64,000 nt of DNA, taken from contig NZ_JANUDX010000003.1 in assembly GCF_024810105.1 (NCBI RefSeq), forward strand, positions 186,001 through 250,000, given 5' to 3'. Both the position numbers and the translations under genes were made by a program. The notes beneath the pieces are model-generated. The model made no database searches and had not been told where the DNA came from. It saw only the letters and a program-made list of their open reading frames with translations. Positions 1 through 9,123 of this stretch are shown piece after piece. Each line of letters opens with the position of its first letter. Position 1 is the first letter of the stretch. Source of the stretch: Stenotrophomonas sp. BIGb0135 (GTDB lineage: Bacteria; Pseudomonadota; Gammaproteobacteria; Xanthomonadales; Xanthomonadaceae).

Positions 1-1153
1 GGCCCTTCTTCACCGAGCGGATCATTTCTTCCGGATCGTGCTGGCCGGCACGCATGTAGGTGTTGGTCATGCGCGGCATGGTCATGTGCGCGAACGACTC
101 GCGCCGGCCGTTGCCGGTCGGAGCCACGCCCATCAGCCGCGCGTTGAGCGAATCCTGCATGTAGCCGACCAGGATGCCGTCCTCGATCAGCGTGGTGCAC
201 TGGGTCGGATGGCCCTCGTCATCGATGTTGAGCGAGCCACGGCGCCCGTCCAGGGTGCCGTCGTCGACGATGGTCACGCCCGGGGCGGCCACCCGCTCGC
301 CGATGCGGCCGGCATACACGCTGGTGCCCTTGCGGTTGAAGTCGCCTTCCAGGCCATGACCGACCGCTTCATGCAGCAATACACCGGGCCAGCCCGGGCC
401 AAGCACCACGGTCATCACGCCGGCCGGGGCCGGGATCGCCTCCAGGTTGACCAGCGCCTGGCGCAGCGCCTCGCGGGCGAAGCGTTCGGGCCGGTCGTCG
501 GCGAACAGTTCGGCATAGCTGAAACGGCCACCACCGCCGGAGTAGCCGGACTCGCGGCGGCCGTGCTGTTCCACGATCACCTGCACGTTGAGCCGCACCA
601 GCGGGCGGATGTCGCCGGCCAGCACGCCGTCGCTGCGGGCGATCAGCACCGTGTCCACGCCGCCGGACAGGCTCACCATCACCTGCTGCACGCGCGGGTC
701 GGCAGCACGCAGGTAGCGGTCCAGGCGCTTGAGCACCTCGACCTTGGCCTCATTGCCCATGCCGTCGATCGGGTCCAGCGCCGGGTACAGCGCGCGCGCG
801 TTGCCGCGCACCAGCGAGCGCGCCTGCTGCGCCCCGCCCTCGCGGGAGATCGCGCGTGCCGACTGTGCCGCGGCCAGCAGCGCATCGCGGTGGATGTCGT
901 CGGAATAGGCGAAGCCGGTCTTCTCCCCGGCAATGGCGCGCACGCCCACGCCCTGCTCGATCGAATGCGCACCGTCCTTGACGATGCCGTCTTCCACGCT
1001 CCAGCTTTCGCGCCGGGCGTGCTGGAAATACAGGTCACCAAAATCGATCCCCGGCCCCAGCAGGGTGCCGAAGGTGCGTTCCAGGCTGCCGGCATCCAGC
1101 CCGGCGGGCAGGAGCAGGCGGTCGTTGGCGAGGGTCAGTGCGTTATCGGTCAT
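1..1153 (-). CDS. tldD: Metalloprotease TldD (partial, C-terminus off the window)
   Basis: TldD is the catalytic subunit of the cytosolic TldD/TldE (PmbA) zinc protease, which degrades unfolded peptides and matures some peptide toxins. The ATG at 1153 is chosen because the next upstream ATG (1158) meets a stop after one codon. The reading frame stays open to the left edge, giving about 384 of the usual ~480 residues. The zinc motif HEAVGHGLEGD is visible with its first His at about residue 261, matching the HExxxH signature of the family. It is the last gene of the maf-rng-yhdP-tldD series on this strand and starts 55 nt after the yhdP stop. The partner tldE is not in the window. Family assignment is firm; only the C-terminal ~100 residues are missing because of the window edge. 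Confidence 0.95.
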   Translation of the reverse strand, partial: MTDNALTLANDRLLLPAGLDAGSLERTFGTLLGPGIDFGDLYFQHARRESWSVEDGIVKDGAHSIEQGVGVRAIAGEKTGFAYSDDIHRDALLAAAQSARAISREGGAQQARSLVRGNARALYPALDPIDGMGNEAKVEVLKRLDRYLRAADPRVQQVMVSLSGGVDTVLIARSDGVLAGDIRPLVRLNVQVIVEQHGRRESGYSGGGGRFSYAELFADDRPERFAREALRQALVNLEAIPAPAGVMTVVLGPGWPGVLLHEAVGHGLEGDFNRKGTSVYAGRIGERVAAPGVTIVDDGTLDGRRGSLNIDDEGHPTQCTTLIEDGILVGYMQDSLNARLMGVAPTGNGRRESFAHMTMPRMTNTYMRAGQHDPEEMIRSVKKG

Positions 1154-1207
1154 GTCATCTATCTGAGGGCGCCGGCGGCTATCGCAACCCGGGCGCGGGA
1201 AAGGGGG

Positions 1208-4200
1208 TCAGCGTACCGGAGGTGGGGCCGCCGGCGGGCTGCGCGGCGGCGCATCGTCACGGTCGATCACCTCGACCTTGGGCTCGGCCCACGGCCCGGT
1301 GACCCGATAGGTCTTGGCGCCGATCGCGCCGAGCGGCTTGCCCAGCACCGCATTGGCGGCCGCGCCCACCGCCGCGCCCACCGGGCCGCCGGCCACCGCG
1401 CCGACCACGGTGAGCAGGTTGCCCGAGCGCGGGTTCACGTCGATGGTCTGGTCGAACTGCTGGCGGCGCAGGTCGGTCTGGCCGCGGATGCTGATGTTGG
1501 CGGCCGGCCCTTCGATCAGCACCTTGTCGGTGGTGGCCATGCCGTTGCCGAACGCCAGCGCGCCGTCGACCTGGTTGAACGCGAAGCCCTTGGAGAAGAA
1601 ATCGCGGAAGTCGAACATCAACCGGCGCGGCAGCTGGGTCACGCTGAGCAGGCCGAGGACGCGGCCCGCACCGGGCTCCAGCTCCAGCAACTGGCCGTTG
1701 CGCGCCGTGACCTGCATGTGGCCCTGCAGCGCCCCCAGCTGGAAGTCGGACGGACCGCCCTGCCAGCCGGCGTCCAGCGTGATCTGGCCCTGGCCACCGC
1801 GCAGCTGGCCGCCGTAGTCCAGGTTCTGCATCAGCCCGCCCAGGTCCTCGCTCTTCACATCGACGCTGACCTGGGTGCGGGCGGCATCGCCCATGCCCAG
1901 CCAGCGGCCCTGGATGTCGATGGCCTGCTTGGGGGCACGGAACTGCAGCTGGTCCACGCTCAGGCCGTTGCCGAACGGGCGCGTGCGCAGTACCGCCTGG
2001 CCCAACCGGGCCTTGCCGAACTGCAGGTCCTCGATGTCCAGGGCCAGTGGCGGGATCTTCGCCGGGTTGGTGTCGTTGGCGCTGGCCTGCACCCGCGCCG
2101 GCAGCGCGGCATCACTGGGCAGTGCGATCAGGCTGCCATCGGCCGGCACCTTGGTCGGGGTCGGCAGTGACTGCCAGTGCACCCGGCTGAGCTTGCCCAC
2201 GATGGTGCCGCCGTCGGCATTGGGCACGCTCAGCGTGCCGGCCAGCGACGGCCCGTCCAGGCGCACCTCCACCGACGATGGCGTCGGCCGCAACTGCAGG
2301 CGGGTCTGCGCGAACACGCCGCCGGCCAGCAGCAGCTGCCCGACCTGTACGTCCACCTGGCGCAGCGGCATCGGGTCCTTGTCACCGCCACCGTCGGGGC
2401 CGCGGGCAAGCGCGATCCATTCCAGGGCATCCAGTGAACCGCTGCGGCCGTTGACGGCCAGCCCGCTGCCCGGCGGGTCGCGGTCCACCCGGTCGCTGCC
2501 GAGGGTGACCTGAACTCCGGTCTGGTTGTTGTGGGTACGCGCGGCCAGCGCCAGGCGCTGGCCAAAGGCCACGTCGACCCGGCCGCTGCCCATCGGCAGC
2601 TGCGCGTTGACGGTGGTCGCCAGCGGCACGGTGGCGGCCTTGTCCAGCGGCGCCGGCAGGTCCAGGCGGGTGCCCACCAGGTCCGAGTGCAGGGTCAGCA
2701 GCGTGGGCGGTTCGGTCCTGGCGCCAACGGCAACCTTGGGCAGGGTCACCCCGATCGTCCAGCGCGAGGTGCCCTGGATATAGGGCTTGAGCCAGTTCAA
2801 TTCCGGCGCGCGGTCGAGCAGCAGGCCGGCGTCCATGGCTGCGCCCAGCTCGGACTCGAACGCCTGCTGCGGGTCGCGCACGTAGCCGCCGGCACGCAGG
2901 CTGAGCTGTCCCTCCTGGCCCAGGTGGCGCACGCTCAACTTGTCCGCATCGAACCCGTCACGGCTGTAGCGGGCCTGGCCGCGCATCGCATCGAAGGCCA
3001 GCGCGAAGCGCTTCTCGGTCAGCGCCACGCCCTCCAGGTCGACCGTGCCCTGCAGGTGGCCGCCGGGTTGGCCCGCATGCATGGGCTGCAGCAGGTCGAA
3101 GCCCACCTTGGCCGGGCCCTTGGCGGTGAGGTTGTCCAGCGTATCGGCATAGGTGGCATGCAGCGGGCTCTGCTTGAGCATGGCCAGCAGCGCGCCGGAC
3201 TCGGCCTGGGTCGTGGCCTTGACGTACAGCGGGGTCTGGCCGAAATCGACGATGCCCGCGTCGAAATGGTTGACCGGCACGCCGGCCAGATCGCCACTGC
3301 CGTGCAGCTCGAAACCGGGGCCGATGAAGGCGATGTCCGCGTCCACCTTGCCCATCGCCGGCCAGTCGCGCTGGAAGCGGATGGTGCCGTTGCTGATATG
3401 CCCGGTGGCCTCGAAGCGCCCGTTGTTGCGGTCGAAGGGCCAGTCATCCAGGTCGCCGCTGACCAGGCCGATACCGCCGCGCACCTGCCCGGAGACCAGC
3501 GCGGCGTCGAGCCAGTCGGTGGCGCCCTTGCTCATCTGCGAGTGGATCCAGAAGCGCTTGGCCGCGGTCATCGGCACGTCGTCGATGCGCGCGGCCAGCT
3601 GCAACCATGGCCGCGTGCCGTCGCCCTGGAACCACACGTTGCCGCGCACGTCGGCGGCGTAGTCGGTGCCCTGCACGCGCAGTGCCGGGGTACCGAAGCG
3701 CCAGCCACCGGCTTCGTCGCGCCAGCCGACCAGCTGCCCGGCCAGGCGCACGTCGTGGCGCGCGCCGAAGCCACTGGGCCAGTCGAAATGCATCACATGG
3801 CCCGGCTGCAGGTCCAGCGCGAACCCATCGGCGTCGCCGCTGAAGTGGCCGCCCAGCCCGCTCAGGCCCGGCGCATGCCCGGACGGGGCAAAGCCGATAT
3901 CGGCCAGCTCGCCCTGGATGGACAGCGCACCATCGCGTTCGCCGGCCACCCGCACCTGGGTCATGCGCGCGTGCGGGGCGGCGCGTTGCAGCCACTCGCG
4001 CAGCCCGGGGTCGACCCGGTCGCTGAGCGCCAGCCCGCGCAGCAGCGCGGTGGCATCGATATTGTCACCGGCCAGCGCCATGTGCTGGCCACCGGCGATG
4101 AGCAGCCCATCCAGGCGCTGGACCTCGCCGTTGCCGGCCAGGCCGATGCGCAGCAGCGGCGCATCGGCGCGCCAGCCGCCCTGCACCCAGCGCCAGCGCG

Positions 4201-5080
4201 CGCGCAGCTGCAGCGTATCCAGGGTGAGCTCGGGGCGCTTGCCATCGGCCAGCGGCGCACCGCGCAACCGCAGGTCGCGCAGGTCGGCATCGGCAGTGAC
4301 CATCACCGGGCGGTGGTCGCGCAGGTCCACCCAGGCATTCAACTCGCCACTGCCCTGCTGCAGCGACACTCCGGCGAACCGCAACAGCGCCGACCAGGCG
4401 CGGAAGTCGGCCGGGTCGGCCGACAGCCAGGCCTGGCCATCGCCGTGCGTGCGATCGAAATCCAGGACCGCGGTCAGTGGCATGCCCGTCTCGTCCGCCC
4501 AGGCCCGGGCGCCCACGCGCAGGCGCTGGCCGTTCACCCGCAGGCGCAGGTCGATGCGTGGCAGCGCGGTCTGCAGGCCCAGCGAGGGCGCATCCACGCG
4601 CAGGCTGCCGCCGATCACCTGCAACTCGCCCAGCCGGCGCAGCGCATCGAGCGGGTCGCCGCTGCCCGCTTCGGGCATGCCGCGCACCGACCAGCGGCCA
4701 TCGTCGGCCCGCTGCAGGACCAGGGCCAGCCCGCGCAGGCGCAGCTCGGTCAGCGAATGCCCGGGCAGCAGCCCCGCATACATCGATACCAGCACTTCGG
4801 CCTCGCCGATGGCGATGCCCTGGCCTGCACCGACGCGCAGCCCCGTGAGCTGGAGCAACGGACCGCGCCGGGTCCAGGCGGTATCCAGGTGGTCGAAACG
4901 CACCGGCTGGCCGGCGCGCGCGCTCAGCCAGGCCGCCACCTTGTCCGGGTGGCGCTCGGCAAACGGCAGCAGCTGGCTGACCGTGCCCACCAGCAGCGCC
5001 ACGCACACCAGCACGATCGCCATTGCATACACGGCATGGCGGCGAATCCTTCGCAGTCGCAGTCGGAGCGGCGTGCTCAT
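1208..5080 (-). CDS. yhdP: YhdP family AsmA-like protein
   Basis: A 1290-residue protein with one N-terminal transmembrane helix (about residues 15-38, after an Arg-rich start) and a very long periplasmic part. This is the layout of YhdP, an AsmA-like protein proposed to bridge inner and outer membrane and carry phospholipid outward. The length matches E. coli YhdP (~1266). The C-terminal AsmA-like region (about residues 1090-1240) includes the GNLLTVVGAVAGGPVGAA stretch typical of the family. The tail is Pro-rich. The gene lies 45 nt downstream of rng and upstream of tldD, the order usual in gammaproteobacteria. Function is inferred from the family. Confidence 0.93.
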   Translation of the reverse strand: MSTPLRLRLRRIRRHAVYAMAIVLVCVALLVGTVSQLLPFAERHPDKVAAWLSARAGQPVRFDHLDTAWTRRGPLLQLTGLRVGAGQGIAIGEAEVLVSMYAGLLPGHSLTELRLRGLALVLQRADDGRWSVRGMPEAGSGDPLDALRRLGELQVIGGSLRVDAPSLGLQTALPRIDLRLRVNGQRLRVGARAWADETGMPLTAVLDFDRTHGDGQAWLSADPADFRAWSALLRFAGVSLQQGSGELNAWVDLRDHRPVMVTADADLRDLRLRGAPLADGKRPELTLDTLQLRARWRWVQGGWRADAPLLRIGLAGNGEVQRLDGLLIAGGQHMALAGDNIDATALLRGLALSDRVDPGLREWLQRAAPHARMTQVRVAGERDGALSIQGELADIGFAPSGHAPGLSGLGGHFSGDADGFALDLQPGHVMHFDWPSGFGARHDVRLAGQLVGWRDEAGGWRFGTPALRVQGTDYAADVRGNVWFQGDGTRPWLQLAARIDDVPMTAAKRFWIHSQMSKGATDWLDAALVSGQVRGGIGLVSGDLDDWPFDRNNGRFEATGHISNGTIRFQRDWPAMGKVDADIAFIGPGFELHGSGDLAGVPVNHFDAGIVDFGQTPLYVKATTQAESGALLAMLKQSPLHATYADTLDNLTAKGPAKVGFDLLQPMHAGQPGGHLQGTVDLEGVALTEKRFALAFDAMRGQARYSRDGFDADKLSVRHLGQEGQLSLRAGGYVRDPQQAFESELGAAMDAGLLLDRAPELNWLKPYIQGTSRWTIGVTLPKVAVGARTEPPTLLTLHSDLVGTRLDLPAPLDKAATVPLATTVNAQLPMGSGRVDVAFGQRLALAARTHNNQTGVQVTLGSDRVDRDPPGSGLAVNGRSGSLDALEWIALARGPDGGGDKDPMPLRQVDVQVGQLLLAGGVFAQTRLQLRPTPSSVEVRLDGPSLAGTLSVPNADGGTIVGKLSRVHWQSLPTPTKVPADGSLIALPSDAALPARVQASANDTNPAKIPPLALDIEDLQFGKARLGQAVLRTRPFGNGLSVDQLQFRAPKQAIDIQGRWLGMGDAARTQVSVDVKSEDLGGLMQNLDYGGQLRGGQGQITLDAGWQGGPSDFQLGALQGHMQVTARNGQLLELEPGAGRVLGLLSVTQLPRRLMFDFRDFFSKGFAFNQVDGALAFGNGMATTDKVLIEGPAANISIRGQTDLRRQQFDQTIDVNPRSGNLLTVVGAVAGGPVGAAVGAAANAVLGKPLGAIGAKTYRVTGPWAEPKVEVIDRDDAPPRSPPAAPPPVR

Positions 5081-5125
5081 CGCGCCGCGGACGCACCGGC
5101 GCGCGAGCGCGCCAGCGTGCGATGG

Positions 5126-6613
5126 TCAGAGCAGCACGACATCGAACTGCTCCTGCAGGTACTGCTCGTCGGCCTGGAAACGGATCGACTTGCCGAGGAA
5201 TTCCTCCAGTTCGGCCACCGCCGAGGATTCCTCGTCGGTGATCCGCGCCACTACCTTGGACGAGGCGATCACCAGCAGGCGGGCCGCATCGAACTGGCGC
5301 ACGGCGCGGGTGATCTCGCGGAAGATCTCGTAGGTGACCGTCTCGGCGGTCTTGATCGAGCCGCGTCCGCTGCACTCCGGGCACGGCTCGGACAGCTGCC
5401 GCTCCAGGCTTTCCACGGTGCGCTTGCGGGTCATCTCGACCAGGCCCAGCGGCGAGAAGTCGTACACGGTGGTCTTGGCATGGTCGCGCGCCAGCGCCTT
5501 TTCCAGCGTGCGCAGCACCTGGCGCCGGTGCTCGGCGTCGTCCATGTCGATGAAGTCGATGATGATGATGCCGCCGAGGTTGCGCAGCCGCAGCTGCCGC
5601 GCCACCGCCTGCGCCGCCTCCAGGTTGGTGCGGAACACCGTTTCCTCGAGGTTGCGCTGGCCCAGGAACGAACCGGTGTTCACGTCGATCGTGGTCATCG
5701 CCTCGGTCTGGTCGATCACCAGGTAGCCACCGGACTTGAGCGGCACCTGCTTGTCCAGCGCGCGGCCGATCTCGTCCTCCACCCCGAACATGTCGAAGAT
5801 CGGGCGGTCGCCGCTGTACAGCTCCAGCTTCTCGGCCAGCACCGGCATGTACTTGGCCACGAACGCCTGCAGCTGGTTGAAGGTCTCCTTGGAGTCCACC
5901 TTGACCTTGTCCACGTCCTTGCGGATCAGGTCGCGCACCGAACGCAGCGGCAGGCTCAGGTCTTCATAGATCACGCTGAGCGGGGCCGCATCGCGGCCGC
6001 GCCGCTCGACCACGTTCCAGACCCGCGACAGGTAGGCCACGTCCTCGGCGATCGCCTCGGCCGGCTGGCCCTCGGCGTTGGTGCGCACGATGTAGCCGTA
6101 GCCGCCATGCTGGGCCGACAGTTCGGTCACCAGCGCCTTCAGCCGGGCCCGTTCGGCCTCGTCCTCGATCCGCGCCGAAACGCCGACCACCTTGGACTGC
6201 GGCAGCAGCACCATGTAACGGGAGGGGATGCTGATCTGGGTGGTCAGGCGCGCGCCCTTGGTCCCGATCGGGTCCTTGACCACCTGCACCACGATGTCCT
6301 GGCCGTCGCGCAGCAGCTCCACGATCGGCACCGAGGACGGCGGCGGCAGGGTGGTGCCTTCGGTATCCGGGCTGGCCACCGGGGCCGGGCGGATCACGTC
6401 GTTGGCGTGCAGGAACGCGGCGCGCTCCAGCCCGACCTCGACGAACGCGGCCTGCATGCCCGGCATCACCCGCTGCACCTTGCCCTTGTAGATGTTGCCG
6501 ACCACGCCGCGGCGCCAGCCGCGTTCGATGTGCAATTCCTGCAACATGCCGTTCTCGATGACGGCGACCCGGGTTTCCCGTGGGGTGACATTGACCAGGA
6601 TTTCTTCAGACAT
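5126..6613 (-). CDS. rng: Ribonuclease G
   Basis: Endoribonuclease of the RNase E/G family, acting in 5' maturation of 16S rRNA and in mRNA decay. The 495-residue length fits RNase G, which lacks the long C-terminal scaffold of RNase E. Visible hallmarks are the N-terminal S1-like segment ([20 protein letters not shown]), the catalytic magnesium-binding DFIDMDD, and the CPEC zinc-link motif near the C-terminus. The start lies inside the end of maf (8-nt overlap) with AAGGGAG as ribosome binding site within maf, so translation is probably coupled. It is followed by yhdP after 45 nt. Confidence 0.97.
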   Translation of the reverse strand: MSEEILVNVTPRETRVAVIENGMLQELHIERGWRRGVVGNIYKGKVQRVMPGMQAAFVEVGLERAAFLHANDVIRPAPVASPDTEGTTLPPPSSVPIVELLRDGQDIVVQVVKDPIGTKGARLTTQISIPSRYMVLLPQSKVVGVSARIEDEAERARLKALVTELSAQHGGYGYIVRTNAEGQPAEAIAEDVAYLSRVWNVVERRGRDAAPLSVIYEDLSLPLRSVRDLIRKDVDKVKVDSKETFNQLQAFVAKYMPVLAEKLELYSGDRPIFDMFGVEDEIGRALDKQVPLKSGGYLVIDQTEAMTTIDVNTGSFLGQRNLEETVFRTNLEAAQAVARQLRLRNLGGIIIIDFIDMDDAEHRRQVLRTLEKALARDHAKTTVYDFSPLGLVEMTRKRTVESLERQLSEPCPECSGRGSIKTAETVTYEIFREITRAVRQFDAARLLVIASSKVVARITDEESSAVAELEEFLGKSIRFQADEQYLQEQFDVVLL

Positions 6614-7190
6614 GGGCGACTCCCTTCAGTTCAAACGTCTGCAGCAACTGCTCGGTCTGTTGCAGGGGCAATCCCATCACACCCGAATAGCTTCCCGCCA
6701 GGTGGCGGATGTATCGTTCGGCGCCGCCCTGGATGGCGTACGCGCCCGCCTTGCCCATCGGTTCGCCGCTGGCCACGTAGGCGGCGATCGCGGACGCATC
6801 GATGTCGATGAAGCTCACCTCCGAGACCACCAGCACCCCGTCCTCGCGGCCCTGGCCAACCAGCGCCACCGCGGTCATCACCTGGTGGGTGCGCCCGGCC
6901 AGCGCGCGCAGCATGGCGTCGGCGTCGGCGGCATCGACCGGCTTGCCGAACACCCGGCCATCCAGCACCACCTCGGTGTCCGAGCCCAGCACGACGGCCT
7001 CCGGATCGGTGGCCAGGACCGATGCCAGCCCGGCCCGCGCCTTGTCCGCGGCAACTCGCTGCACATAGTCGGTCGCCGATTCGCCGGCCGCACGGACTTC
7101 GGGCACCTCAAGGTCCAGCGCGCGGAACGGTCGGTCCAGGCGCGCCAGCAGTTGGGTTCGTCGGGGAGATCGAGAGGCAAGATAAAGCAT
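6606..7190 (-). CDS. maf: Maf family nucleotide pyrophosphatase (likely dTTP/UTP type)
   Basis: Maf proteins hydrolyse non-canonical or excess nucleoside triphosphates. The protein is 194 residues starting [15 protein letters not shown]. The frame is open further upstream, but only the 7190 start gives the canonical N-terminal SRSPRR loop. The catalytic Asp lies in [10 protein letters not shown]. The motif set is closest to the YhdE (dTTP/UTP) branch, but substrate choice is inferred. It is first in the maf-rng-yhdP-tldD group and diverges from the SIMPL gene at 7320. Confidence 0.93.
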   Translation of the reverse strand: MLYLASRSPRRTQLLARLDRPFRALDLEVPEVRAAGESATDYVQRVAADKARAGLASVLATDPEAVVLGSDTEVVLDGRVFGKPVDAADADAMLRALAGRTHQVMTAVALVGQGREDGVLVVSEVSFIDIDASAIAAYVASGEPMGKAGAYAIQGGAERYIRHLAGSYSGVMGLPLQQTEQLLQTFELKGVAHV

Positions 7191-7232
7191 CGAGGAAGCA
7201 TAACCTGAGCCCACTGTCTGAATCGCGAGCAA

Positions 7233-7247
7233 CACGATCGAATCGTG
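7233..7247. promoter_or_regulatory. Perfect palindrome between divergent maf and SIMPL genes
   Basis: CACGAT and ATCGTG form a perfect inverted repeat around a 3-nt centre, in the 129-bp gap between two divergent start codons (7190 and 7320). The position suits an operator controlling either gene, but no regulator can be named. Confidence 0.35.
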
Positions 7248-7319
7248 ATCGACCCCGTCAAACCTCACGACGCGTTCATCGCCCCGACACCACCCTGCCG
7301 CCTTCACAAGGAGATCCAC

Positions 7320-8054
7320 ATGCGCCGCCCGTCTTTGTCCCCGCTGCTGCTTGCCCTGTCCCTCGCCCTGGGAACCTCGATGACCGCCCACGCACAGACC
7401 CAGCCCGCCGTCGCCGTCGCCGCCGACAGCACCCTGCTCAACATCTCGGCCAACGCCGAGGCCAAGCGCGTGCCGGACGTGGCCACGCTGTCGGCCGGCG
7501 TGGTCACCCAGGCCGTGGACGGCAACAGCGCCATGCGCCAGAACGCCGAGCAGATGGTCAAGGTGCTGGCCGCGATCAAGGCCGCCGGCATCGCCGAGCG
7601 TGACGTGCAGACCAGCGGGGTCAACCTCAACCCGCAGTACCGCTACGTGGAAAACGAGCCGCCGAAGATCACCGGCTACCAGGCCAGCAACACGGTCAGC
7701 CTGAAGGTGCGCGACATCGCCAAGCTGGGCAAGGTGCTCGATGCGCTGGCCGCGCAGGGCGCCAACCAGATCAACGGCCCGCAGTTCGAGATCGACCAGC
7801 CCGAGCCGGTCTACGACGAAGCCCGCCTGGCCGCGCTGAAGAAGGCCCAGGCCCGTGCCGAGACCTACGCCAAGTCGCTGGGCCTGCGCGTGCGCCGCAT
7901 CGTGAGCATCTCCGAGAACGGCGGTGGCAACTTCCGTCCGGTGATGATGCGCGCGGCCGCCGCGCCGATGGCCGCGGACGTGTCCACCCCGGTCTCCCCG
8001 GGCGAATCGTCCGTGTCGGTGAACCTGGACGTGGTGTTCGACCTGGGCCGCTGA
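7320..8054 (+). CDS. SIMPL (DUF541) domain periplasmic protein
   Basis: A 244-residue secreted protein. The ATG at 7320 follows AAGGAG (about 7309-7314) and opens with a clear signal peptide ending near AHAQ. The frame extends upstream to 7245, but that extension has no signal character. The mature part matches the SIMPL/DUF541 family (E. coli YggE): [20 protein letters not shown] at the start, an Asn-pair region [10 protein letters not shown] in the middle, and a C-terminal strand ending in LDVVFDLGR. YggE-like proteins are linked to oxidative and envelope stress, with no defined reaction. A hairpin without a U-tract follows the stop. Confidence 0.9.
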   Translation: MRRPSLSPLLLALSLALGTSMTAHAQTQPAVAVAADSTLLNISANAEAKRVPDVATLSAGVVTQAVDGNSAMRQNAEQMVKVLAAIKAAGIAERDVQTSGVNLNPQYRYVENEPPKITGYQASNTVSLKVRDIAKLGKVLDALAAQGANQINGPQFEIDQPEPVYDEARLAALKKAQARAETYAKSLGLRVRRIVSISENGGGNFRPVMMRAAAAPMAADVSTPVSPGESSVSVNLDVVFDLGR

Positions 8055-8074
8055 GCCGCCCCGGCGTACGCCCC

Positions 8075-8100
8075 ACGACGGCGCCTGCGGGCGCCGTCGT
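8075..8100. terminator. GC-rich hairpin downstream of the SIMPL gene
   Basis: An 11-bp perfect stem (8075-8085 with 8090-8100) with a TGCG loop starts 20 nt after the SIMPL stop. There is no U-tract, so intrinsic termination is doubtful. It could be a transcript-end barrier. Confidence 0.35.
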
Positions 8101-8278
8101 GCCGTCTGGCGCCGTTACCTGAGCGCCAGCCAAACACCCACAGCCCCCCTGACTTCCGGGCCGCGCCCGGCTCCGGTATTGCTGTCATTGCGCGGCCCCG
8201 TCTTCTGCCCCTGCTGCAACCCCATCGGCCGCGCCTGCACGTTGGATGTTCCCGCATATCTGGCAAGGAGAGTGGAGC

Positions 8279-8941
8279 ATGGTCCGTACGCATCCCCCCG
8301 TAGTCCCGCTGCACATCGACGCCTCGCGCGTGCTCGGCATGAGCACCGCGCTGGCCCTTCACGTACTGGCCCTGATGCTGCTGCTGATCCCGGCCGCCTA
8401 CGTGGCCGCCCCGTTGCCCCGTGAACGCACCGAGGTGCGGCTGCTGGTGCCGGCGGTGGATCCGCCGCCGGCCCCGCCAGTGATCCCCGAGAAGGTGGCG
8501 CAGGAGGTCCAGCCCCGCACCCCCGTGACCAAGCCGCAGCCGGCCCCGCTGCCGCCGCCGACCGCCACCGCAGACGTGTCCGTGGCCCTGCCGCCGCAGC
8601 CGGCCGCCGACACCCAGGCCCCGTCGCTGACCCCGCCGGCCCCCGGCCCGGCGCCGGCCGGTGAAGGCGTGCAGCTGCAGTACCGCAGCGCGCCGCCGCC
8701 GTCCTACCCGGTGACGGCGCTGCGCAACCACGAACAGGGCACGGTGCTGCTGCGGGTCCGGGTGGAGCCGGACGGCACCGCCTCCAGCGTGGTGATCGAG
8801 CGCAGCAGCGGCTCGCGGGCGCTGGACAACGCCGCCCGCCAGCAGGTCCTGCGCCACTGGCGGTTCGTGCCGGCCAAGGTCGATGGCCAGGTGGTCCCGG
8901 CCGACGGCCTGGTCCCGGTGAGCTTCTCGCTGCCGGATTGA
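8279..8941 (+). CDS. tonB: TonB-type energy transducer
   Basis: A 220-residue TonB-like protein that would carry proton-motive energy from ExbBD to outer-membrane receptors. The start at 8279 is favoured over the in-frame ATG at 8246 by AAGGAG at 8265-8270. The order is a short cytosolic N-terminus, one membrane helix (about residues 20-40), a Pro-rich periplasmic spacer (about 45-135), and a C-terminal TonB domain (about 140-220) with SYPVTALRNHEQGTVLLRVR and the closing HWRFVPAK. No exbB or exbD is in the window. A TonB-dependent receptor gene lies directly downstream and is an obvious partner. Confidence 0.92.
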   Translation: MVRTHPPVVPLHIDASRVLGMSTALALHVLALMLLLIPAAYVAAPLPRERTEVRLLVPAVDPPPAPPVIPEKVAQEVQPRTPVTKPQPAPLPPPTATADVSVALPPQPAADTQAPSLTPPAPGPAPAGEGVQLQYRSAPPPSYPVTALRNHEQGTVLLRVRVEPDGTASSVVIERSSGSRALDNAARQQVLRHWRFVPAKVDGQVVPADGLVPVSFSLPD

Positions 8942-9123
8942 CCCCGGTAACCGGGGTGCCGGCCGTGCCGGCCCCCGGTTCCGAAAGAGTTTGATACAGA
9001 ACGTTACGAATTAAGCAATTTTTCACACCTCCGTCACCCGCTGGAAACCTAGATTGTCGCGGTCGTCACTCATTTGGTGCCGATCCATCGTCATCGTTGG
9101 TTTTCCCAGTCAGGAGAGAAGCT
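8942..9123 (+). promoter_or_regulatory. Leader and probable promoter region of the TonB-dependent receptor
   Basis: A 182-bp gap. It opens with GC-rich inverted repeats just after the tonB stop, then becomes AT-rich at 8990-9025, which is unusual in this genome and marks a likely promoter. The 13-mer ACAGAACGTTACG (8996-9008) recurs with one change at 43719-43731. A -10-like TAGATT lies at 9050-9055, but no convincing -35 is correctly spaced. AGGAGAG at 9112-9118 sets the receptor start. Confidence 0.45.

Noticed and set aside
38..2170. A 710-codon plus-strand frame over tldD and yhdP
   Set aside because: The opposite strand carries the TldD zinc motif and YhdP sequence. The frame has no family features.
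2531..6811. A 1426-codon plus-strand frame covering yhdP, rng and maf
   Set aside because: It is antisense to three firmly identified genes. Its translation is rich in His, Gln, Arg and Ala with no domain, as expected for the complement of high-GC coding DNA.
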